From NCBI GenBank assembly GCA_009692265.1, contig SHZM01000015.1, positions 1-60,452 of the forward strand: a DNA stretch of 60,452 nucleotides. The letters run 5' to 3'. The translations under genes and the position numbers were made by a program. Shown here piece by piece: positions 54,874-60,452 of this stretch. A model generated the notes under the pieces. That model searched no databases. It saw only the letters and a list, made by a program, of their open reading frames with translations, and was not told where the DNA came from. Numbering within the stretch: position 1 is the stretch's first letter; each line of letters begins with the position of its first letter. The stretch comes from Gammaproteobacteria bacterium. GTDB taxonomy: Bacteria; Pseudomonadota; Gammaproteobacteria; Ga0077536.

Positions 54874-55737
54874 ATGCGGTTTCGCGCGCCCGCTCGTGAC
54901 GAGGTCGCTGCGGCAACCTTCGCGCACCCAGCCTTCAGCGATTTTGCACATCGCGACGCGTTACTGAATGGCGCAAGTTGGCCGCAAATCGACGAACTCA
55001 ATCACCTCCTCGGCGATCGGATCCATCGTACCTCGCAGGTAAAGCTGCGGTTTGCAGCGCAAACACTCACAATGCTCGCGGATGGGAGTCATTACGAGTC
55101 GCGAATTTTCGACACGGGTGTGATTGCCACGCGTGCCGGGAGTTGGCACGATCTCTTCAATGCCCTGATGTGGCTAGATCGCTTCGAATTGAAGTGTGCG
55201 ATCAATGCCGCCTATGTTGCTGAACTCCATGTGCCGAAAACAGAACCGCGTAGCCGCGCGCAGTGCGCATTGACGCACTTCGATGAGGGAGGAGCGGTGG
55301 TGGTGGTCGAAGACCCTGCGCTGCTCGCGTTCTGGGATGCGCACGATTGGCGAGGCTTGTTTTACGAGGGTCGAGAACCTTGGGACGCCAGTACTCGCGT
55401 CATGCTTTTCGGCCATGCGATGCTCGAGCAGCGCTTGGTACCGGGCACACTCTCAGTGGCGAAATGTGTGGTGTTGGACGCCGACACGAGCCTCTCGGAC
55501 GCCGTACTGATGGCGGCGATCGCCGAGGAAATTACGGCGGGCCGGTTGCTGCGGGATCCACAGGATCTGCGACCCTTGCCGCTCGCGGGCTTAACGAACT
55601 GGCATGCGGATAATCGTGATGAGGCGTTTTATCGCGACATGCCGTGCTTTCGACCATTACGGCCAGATCGCCATTATCCACCGGCGCTCACACTGGATTT
55701 TGAAATAATACGATCGAGAGGAAACCCACATGCGTGA
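54874..55737 (+). CDS. DUF3025 family protein
   Basis: A 287-residue protein matching DUF3025, a family of beta- and gammaproteobacteria with unknown function. Typical segments are the WHDLFNALMWLDRF motif (about 90-103), LTHFDEGGAVVVVEDPALL (about 132-150), then WRGLFYEGREPW and FGHAMLEQ. No signal peptide or membrane helix. Its 3' end overlaps the aldehyde dehydrogenase start by 8 bases, so the two genes are coupled. The ATG at 54874 has only a weak Shine-Dalgarno. Confidence 0.88.
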   Translation: MRFRAPARDEVAAATFAHPAFSDFAHRDALLNGASWPQIDELNHLLGDRIHRTSQVKLRFAAQTLTMLADGSHYESRIFDTGVIATRAGSWHDLFNALMWLDRFELKCAINAAYVAELHVPKTEPRSRAQCALTHFDEGGAVVVVEDPALLAFWDAHDWRGLFYEGREPWDASTRVMLFGHAMLEQRLVPGTLSVAKCVVLDADTSLSDAVLMAAIAEEITAGRLLRDPQDLRPLPLAGLTNWHADNRDEAFYRDMPCFRPLRPDRHYPPALTLDFEIIRSRGNPHA

Positions 55738-57160
55738 ATATCTGAATTTCTACATCAATGGGGATTGGGTGACACCCGTTACGCCGAAACCGTTAGACGT
55801 CATTAATCCAGCAACAGGCAAGGTCAATGGTCGTATCAATGTAGGATCTGCCGCCGACGTGGACGCCGCCGTTAAAGCTGCCCGCGCCGCGTTCAACAAA
55901 TGGTCGATAACGAGCCGCGCCGAGCGGCTCGCGGCACTCGGACGGATCGTCATCGAGTTCGAACGACGCCTCGACGACATGGGTGCCGCGATCATGGAAG
56001 AAATGGGCGCACCGAATTGGTTGGCCCGCAATACTCAGGCCGCACTCGGGCCGAGTCATTTCAAATCCGCGCTGAATATTCTGCGCGATTATGTGTTTGA
56101 AGAAGACAAAGGTGCCGCCCGCATCTTGAAGGAGCCGATTGGCGTGTGCGGCTTTATCACGCCGTGGAATTGGCCGGTACACCAGATGTGCGCGAAAACC
56201 GCGCCGGCGCTCGCGGTAGGGTGCACGGTAATCTTGAAGCCTTCCGAAGTCGCACCGTTCTCGGGGCAGATCCTGGCCGAGATCATTGCCGCGGCGGATC
56301 TACCACCGAGCGTGTTTAATCTAATCAACGGCGAAGGGCCGGTGGTCGGCGCGGCGCTGGCCGCGCATCCCGGGATCGACATGATCTCAATCACGGGTTC
56401 AACTCGCGCGGGAATCGATGTGGCGCGGAATGCCGCGACCACGGTTAAGCGCGTCCACCAGGAACTCGGCGGCAAAAGTCCGAATATCGTGCTCGAGGAT
56501 GCGGATCTTAAAGCAGCGATCACCGGTGGGGTTAATTCGGTGATGATGAATTCCGGCCAATCCTGCCGCGCTCCGACGCGAATGCTGGTGCCGAATAAAT
56601 CGCTCGACGAAGTCTGCGCGATTGCCAAGGAGGTCGCCGAGACGTGGACCCCTGGCGATCCGACCCAGGGCGCTCGCATGGGACCGGTTATCTCGGAAGC
56701 CGCGTGGCATAAAGTCCAAGGCTATATCCAACAAGGCCTCGCCGCTGGCGCTAATCTGGTAACCGGCGGTCCCGGCAAACCGGACGGACTCGCTGACGGT
56801 TTCTTCGTGAAACCCACGGTGTTCCGCGATGTGACAAATGACATGGAGATCGCACGGGAAGAGATTTTCGGGCCAGTGCTTTGCATTCTCGGTTACGACA
56901 CTGAAGACGAAGCGGTTGCGATCGGCAACGACACCGAATACGGCTTAGGCGGCTATGTTCACAGCCAGGATATCGAACATGCACGGCGGATAGCCGCGCG
57001 GATCCGCGCTGGCTACATCAGCCTGAATAACGCGGGGCTGGATATCGGCGTACCGTTCGGCGGGTACAAACATTCCGGCAACGGTCGCGAATTTGGCGAA
57101 CACGCGTTCGGTGAATTTTTAGAATCAAAATCGATCCTCGGTTACGCACCGAAACCTTAA
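55730..57160 (+). CDS. Aldehyde dehydrogenase family protein
   Basis: A 476-residue NAD(P)-dependent aldehyde dehydrogenase. Key parts are FITPWNWPVHQM (catalytic Asn region), the QELGGKSPNIV motif with the general-base Glu, and MNSGQSCRAPTRM with the nucleophilic Cys. EIFGPVLCILGY and PFGGYKHSGNGREFG then complete the fold. It oxidizes aldehydes to acids in the cytoplasm. Full length. Coupled to the upstream DUF3025 gene by overlap; the specific aldehyde is unknown. Confidence 0.92.
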   Translation: MREYLNFYINGDWVTPVTPKPLDVINPATGKVNGRINVGSAADVDAAVKAARAAFNKWSITSRAERLAALGRIVIEFERRLDDMGAAIMEEMGAPNWLARNTQAALGPSHFKSALNILRDYVFEEDKGAARILKEPIGVCGFITPWNWPVHQMCAKTAPALAVGCTVILKPSEVAPFSGQILAEIIAAADLPPSVFNLINGEGPVVGAALAAHPGIDMISITGSTRAGIDVARNAATTVKRVHQELGGKSPNIVLEDADLKAAITGGVNSVMMNSGQSCRAPTRMLVPNKSLDEVCAIAKEVAETWTPGDPTQGARMGPVISEAAWHKVQGYIQQGLAAGANLVTGGPGKPDGLADGFFVKPTVFRDVTNDMEIAREEIFGPVLCILGYDTEDEAVAIGNDTEYGLGGYVHSQDIEHARRIAARIRAGYISLNNAGLDIGVPFGGYKHSGNGREFGEHAFGEFLESKSILGYAPKP

Positions 57161-57292
57161 ATCGCGTCCTGCGAGTCGATCGTTGTCGAGGGTGAGCGCG
57201 TCGTCGCGAACAGCTGCCAAGCCAATCGTACACCGTGCAAGAAAGGTGTTACCGTCAGTCCGCAATTCATAGTCACCACAAGGGAATTCACC

Positions 57293-57424
57293 ATGGCCAA
57301 AGGTCAAAAGCGCAGCGGTCGCGAACCAAAGAAACCCAAGCAAGTGAAAAAGCCAGCGGCGGCCGCGGCGTCGCCGTTCTCGGCGTCCAATGCCCGCGGT
57401 GCGGCACGGGGCTCGTCTAAATAG
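57293..57424 (+). CDS. Small basic Lys/Ala-rich protein (43 aa)
   Basis: A 43-residue protein starting MAKGQKRSGREPKKPKQ, then an Ala/Ser-rich tail ending GSSK. Similar tiny basic proteins with an MAKGQxR start occur widely in proteobacteria, with no assigned role; nucleic-acid binding is a guess. The ATG at 57293 has AAGGG 8 bases upstream. The stop overlaps the end of the convergent MFS gene by 8 bases. Confidence 0.75.
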   Translation: MAKGQKRSGREPKKPKQVKKPAAAAASPFSASNARGAARGSSK

Positions 57425-58697
57425 GATTAATCGCGCGCGCGACGAGCGACTGTAGTCGTAGCCGTCGCGCGGTCCATCCGGCAACACCAGCTAATACCCC
57501 GCTCGTCGCGGCAAGCGCGAAGGGCAGGGTGTAACTGCCGGTTAGATCGTGGAGATAGCCGCTCATCCAGGGCCCGAACGCACTGCCCGCCGAACTTCCG
57601 AACAGCCCGACTCCGATGATGATTCCGAAGTGCCGACCTTGGAACCTGTCGCTGACCATCGCAGGCGTAAGCGCCGCAGTCGCCGCATAGCCGATCCCGA
57701 GCAGTATCGCGTAGCCGTAGGCACCCCACCGGGTTGCCGCCAGCCCTACCAGGAGCAGCGCGCCGACCGCGCTGACAAGGACCGCGACCCCGGCGATATA
57801 AACCAACTCCCGTTCGATGCGATCGGACAACCAGCCGCCACCCGTTTTACCAACGATGCTGGCAACGCCGACCACGCCGACGACCGACGCCGCGACCATC
57901 GCCTGCACGCCGTGGTCGACGAGGAACGCGACTTGGTGCACATGCAAGGTTTGCGAACAGACACTGCCGAAAAAAAAAGTACCGATCATCAGCCAGAACG
58001 GGGTGGTACGCATCGCTTCATTGAGGGTTATCGCGTGTTCGAGATGACGCGAGGTGCCGGGATCTCGAGTTACGGGAAGCTCGCGTACAGGAGTTTCACC
58101 CAGGAGAAAAAGCGCGGCCGGTAAGATAACGGCGGTACAGATGATCCCTAGCACGCGAAATGCCGTGCGCCAGCCGTGAGCTTCGATCAAGCTCTCGCAC
58201 AGAGGCACCACGATCAACATGCCGACGCCGACCCCGGAACTCACAATGCCAAGCGCTAGCCCCAGTCGGCGCTGAAAGCGTCGCTGGGTCTGCACCACCG
58301 CGGGGATCCAACCGCAGAACGCAACCGCGATTGCGGTACACCCGCCAAAGCCAACATATAACTGCCAGGGCTCCTGGATATAGCTGTTCATATACAGCGA
58401 TCCGCCCAGTGCAACACTGCCGAGAGCGACCACGGCCGGCGGTCGGACCCGATCGCAGAGCATGCCAAGCAGTGGATTGGCGATCCCTTGGACCAGCGCG
58501 AATACGGAGAATGCACCGCCCAAGATCGAGCGACTCCAGCCGAAATCTTTCAACAATGCGACGAGGAAGACGCTGTAGGCATACCAACTGCCGTAGGCCA
58601 GCGCCAAAGTCAGGGCAATTAGCGCCAGGCTGAGCATTTGGCGAAAACGGTAATATCGAGCGGGTCGCTGTTCGGCATCGAGAAGGGGCGTGAGCAT
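57417..58697 (-). CDS. MFS transporter (monocarboxylate/oxalate-formate type)
   Basis: A 426-residue major facilitator protein with twelve hydrophobic helices. ANPLLGMLCDRVRPP in the loop after helix 2 and the central GGGWLSDRIERE after helix 8 are the duplicated MFS signature. The family resembles monocarboxylate or oxalate/formate carriers. It probably moves a small organic acid across the inner membrane. The ATG at 58697 starts shortly before helix 1; the frame to 58787 upstream lacks homology. Confidence 0.88.
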   Translation of the reverse strand: MLTPLLDAEQRPARYYRFRQMLSLALIALTLALAYGSWYAYSVFLVALLKDFGWSRSILGGAFSVFALVQGIANPLLGMLCDRVRPPAVVALGSVALGGSLYMNSYIQEPWQLYVGFGGCTAIAVAFCGWIPAVVQTQRRFQRRLGLALGIVSSGVGVGMLIVVPLCESLIEAHGWRTAFRVLGIICTAVILPAALFLLGETPVRELPVTRDPGTSRHLEHAITLNEAMRTTPFWLMIGTFFFGSVCSQTLHVHQVAFLVDHGVQAMVAASVVGVVGVASIVGKTGGGWLSDRIERELVYIAGVAVLVSAVGALLLVGLAATRWGAYGYAILLGIGYAATAALTPAMVSDRFQGRHFGIIIGVGLFGSSAGSAFGPWMSGYLHDLTGSYTLPFALAATSGVLAGVAGWTARRLRLQSLVARAINPI

Positions 58698-58991
58698 ATT
58701 CAAGCCGATGGTTCGCAAGTGAAGGGGGTGAGTGTCGCTTGAACAAGCAGGACCGGACAAGCAAATGGAGAGTATTAGAATCGCCAATTACGGTGTTTAA
58801 GAAGATGCCCTGTACGAGCGCCTGTAAATTCCAGGTAGATTTCACAACGGCGGACATTAGAATACACCGATAAAAAATAATTGAAGCACGTAGGGCATTC
58901 GAGCCCCCACCAGACGAAAGTATTCTTCGATGTTTGCACCCCTGACGATGCACCGTCTCAGCAACGGTGTCGATTAGCACAAGGAAGCAGA

Positions 58992-59240
58992 ATGAGCGCA
59001 GATTCTATACATGCATTGAAACTCCGATTGTGGAAGCTCCCGCCCAAAAAGCGCACGGAGTATTTGTCGGACTTGGATACGGCGCTTACCTTACCGGCTG
59101 GTGAACAGCAGGATCTTGCTTTATCCGAACTATCGGAGCGGGTGTCGCGAGCCGAATCGTTGAGTGATCGAAACAAGAAGCGCAAGGAAGCCGCCGTCAA
59201 AGCGGCCGAGGATAAGTTGCGACGCGATCTCGGTTTCTAG
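58992..59240 (+). CDS. Small charged protein, unknown (82 aa)
   Basis: An 82-residue, strongly charged, probably helical protein (LRLWKLPPKKRTEYLSDLD, then a Lys/Glu-rich C-terminal helix with KKRKEAAVKAAEDKLRR). No family recognised. The ATG at 58992 is preceded by AAGGAAG, a good Shine-Dalgarno; the frame extends upstream to 58881 without support. It stands alone and is followed by a terminator-like hairpin. Confidence 0.7.
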   Translation: MSADSIHALKLRLWKLPPKKRTEYLSDLDTALTLPAGEQQDLALSELSERVSRAESLSDRNKKRKEAAVKAAEDKLRRDLGF

Positions 59241-59271
59241 AGGTCCAAGGAATAGAGATCAACGAGATGCT

Positions 59272-59300
59272 TACCCCTCCCCCGCAAAGGGAAAGGGGTA
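59272..59300. terminator. Terminator-like hairpin between convergent genes
   Basis: TACCCC (59272-59277) pairs with GGGGTA (59295-59300), with further CCC/GGG pairing inside. It lies between the 82-residue protein gene and the convergent CrtC-like gene. T-runs on both flanks are poor, so strength is uncertain. Confidence 0.45.
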
Positions 59301-59342
59301 CTTTCGAGACAACTCAACCGCACAAAGCTCGCAATGAGCCGC

Positions 59343-60308
59343 TTAAGTCCCGTACGACAACTCACAGATCCCGTACCCACGTTCTTTCGCGCAGGTGACT
59401 TCCACGACGTGATCCTGCAACCCCATCGACGCGGCAGTCACCCGCGAATCGGCCGGTTGCCAACGTTCCCCTACAACTTTCAGTGGTCCCTGCGGCATAC
59501 CGTGGATCGCGCCATCCTTGCCGCCATAATTCGCACCGCGTAAATGGGTCGTCGTGGGTAGGCGGCGCATTTTAACCGGTAGTACGCGGCCCGACTCAAG
59601 GTGCACATCGACTTCGAGTTCGCGAAAAAATTCTTCCGGACCAAAATCAAAGCGACGCACAATCTTCGCGACGGCTTCCTGTTGACCTCCGTGACTTGGG
59701 TGCCAGCGCACCAGGCCATCGAAGAAACGAGGAGTTTCATCGGTTTCCTGGGTTTGAAAATACCACAGGTAAAACGATTCAAGTTGCACGCAGACCCAGT
59801 TATGGCGGGTACCCCAGCGGGCCTGTTTGAACCACTCAGTCATGTCTTCAATCACGGCAATGCCGGGGCGTACTCCCCACGAACGATCGCGCACCGCCCA
59901 GTGTTGGGCGGGATCGAGTTTTATGGTGTTGCCATCCAATTTGAGCCAGCCTTCAACTCGCCCGACATGACCGAAATGGCTCCAGCCCCAGACGCGGCGG
60001 TCTTCGACAATTGAAATCAAGCGCTTGGTTTCGAGCGCTTCGAAGTTTGCCTGATAGGTCAGGTCGTAACTGACGCCGTAGTCGTTTTCCTCCAAGCGAA
60101 AGCGCCAGCGCTTCTTCGGATCGAGGATTTCGGCGTGGATTGGCCCGATTGTCATGCAATCGCGGTCGCCCGCGACTAGTTCGCGCGATCCACGGACGTT
60201 AACCTGGAGATCCGGAGTACCGATGACCGCGAACCCATCCATCACGCCGGTATTGGGATAAACACCGATACCGCTCGCCATCGACAGCGAGCCATCAGTG
60301 GCGTGCAA
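59343..60308 (-). CDS. CrtC-like / lipocalin-fold hypothetical protein
   Basis: A 321-residue beta-rich protein. The segment WAVRDRSWGVRPG around residues 136-148 is like the RDxSWG motif of carotenoid 1,2-hydratase (CrtC)-type and related double-lipocalin proteins, which often bind or hydrate hydrophobic molecules. Many Trp, Tyr and Phe residues line the strands. No signal peptide. No carotenoid genes are nearby, so a role in pigment synthesis is unlikely; binding or modifying a hydrophobic acyl or steroid compound is a guess. Confidence 0.6.
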   Translation of the reverse strand: MHATDGSLSMASGIGVYPNTGVMDGFAVIGTPDLQVNVRGSRELVAGDRDCMTIGPIHAEILDPKKRWRFRLEENDYGVSYDLTYQANFEALETKRLISIVEDRRVWGWSHFGHVGRVEGWLKLDGNTIKLDPAQHWAVRDRSWGVRPGIAVIEDMTEWFKQARWGTRHNWVCVQLESFYLWYFQTQETDETPRFFDGLVRWHPSHGGQQEAVAKIVRRFDFGPEEFFRELEVDVHLESGRVLPVKMRRLPTTTHLRGANYGGKDGAIHGMPQGPLKVVGERWQPADSRVTAASMGLQDHVVEVTCAKERGYGICELSYGT

Positions 60309-60452
60309 ATTTAAATGGCTCTTCCGGTTTGAGTGTGGGTAAAAAGAGGTTGTTGCTCAAGCAGCGAGGCCTATTTTCATAGGGTTTAATGCCTGTTTGA
60401 GGTGAGGATAAATCCGGCATGATTTGCCGATGGCTAAAATACCGAAGCACCG
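60309..60452. other. Right edge, upstream region
   Basis: These 144 bases hold the upstream region of the CrtC-like gene. An ATG at 60430 opens a frame (MAKIPKH...) that runs off the window; it is too short to judge. Confidence 0.3.

Noticed and set aside
57235-57420. A 61-residue protein in a second frame over the small basic protein
   Set aside because: The frame starting at ATG 57293 with a good Shine-Dalgarno has a composition known from small basic bacterial proteins; the other frame is a shadow.

Overview
The window reads as a GC-rich proteobacterial chromosome segment, most likely from a gammaproteobacterium. The housekeeping genes point that way (YheU/UPF0270, YaiI/UPF0178, FKBP, CinA, a DUF3025 protein and a red-type form IC cbb operon). 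The accessory content is that of an environmental degrader: two Baeyer-Villiger monooxygenases, a cytochrome P450, a Rieske ring-hydroxylating oxygenase, four luciferase-like (LLM) flavin oxidoreductases, a deazaflavin-type nitroreductase-like protein, acyl-CoA synthetase, crotonase, MaoC and aldehyde dehydrogenase genes. No rRNA, tRNA, CRISPR array, prophage or complete insertion sequence was seen.

Layout. 0.1-2.4 kb: a broken DUF1800/DUF1501 pair. 2.7-8.3 kb: an RND exporter, quinone oxidoreductase, crotonase and iron-type alcohol dehydrogenase. 8.5-10.5 kb: a cold-shock-like RRM protein, a SelW-like selenoprotein gene and cinA. 10.6-14 kb: Rieske oxygenase, acyl-CoA synthetase and an AhpD-like selenoprotein gene. 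14-18 kb: glycosyltransferase, serine hydrolase, GST and OsmC on the minus strand. 18-23.2 kb: LLM monooxygenases and small conserved genes around a fused remnant of cytochrome oxidase subunits III and IV. 23.2-27.7 kb: a damaged Calvin-cycle operon (cbbR remnant, gutted cbbL, intact cbbS, shortened cbbX, intact cbbY, cbbF and prk). 27.8-40.5 kb: LLM, P450, BVMO and dehydrogenase genes, membrane and phospholipid genes, a nitroreductase-like protein and an amidohydrolase. 40.5-44.5 kb: modABC coupled to a PrpD-family gene. 44.6-47.1 kb: a Cu-type P1B ATPase. 47.1-48.9 kb: a J/zinc-ribbon/PilZ fusion, a 135-bp palindromic repeat and an SDR. 49-54.1 kb: a compact six-gene operon encoding a Rieske ferredoxin, an LLM enzyme, a MptpB-like phosphatase, a stand-alone PEP-synthase-type phosphohistidine domain and two unrecognised proteins. 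54.2-60.3 kb: a CTERM-protein remnant, DUF3025, ALDH, an MFS transporter, two small proteins and a CrtC-like protein.

Three things stand out. First, there are two independent genes with an in-frame UGA at the second position of a CxxU redox motif, each followed at the right distance by a bacterial-SECIS-like hairpin. Second, deletion-type gene erosion is concentrated in the RuBisCO locus, where three separate deletions removed the cbbR 5' part with the promoter and cbbL N-terminus, the catalytic core of cbbL, and the middle of cbbX. Third, the six-gene operon at 49-54 kb uses a phosphohistidine swivelling domain without any ATP-grasp partner nearby, and I do not recognise it as a described system.
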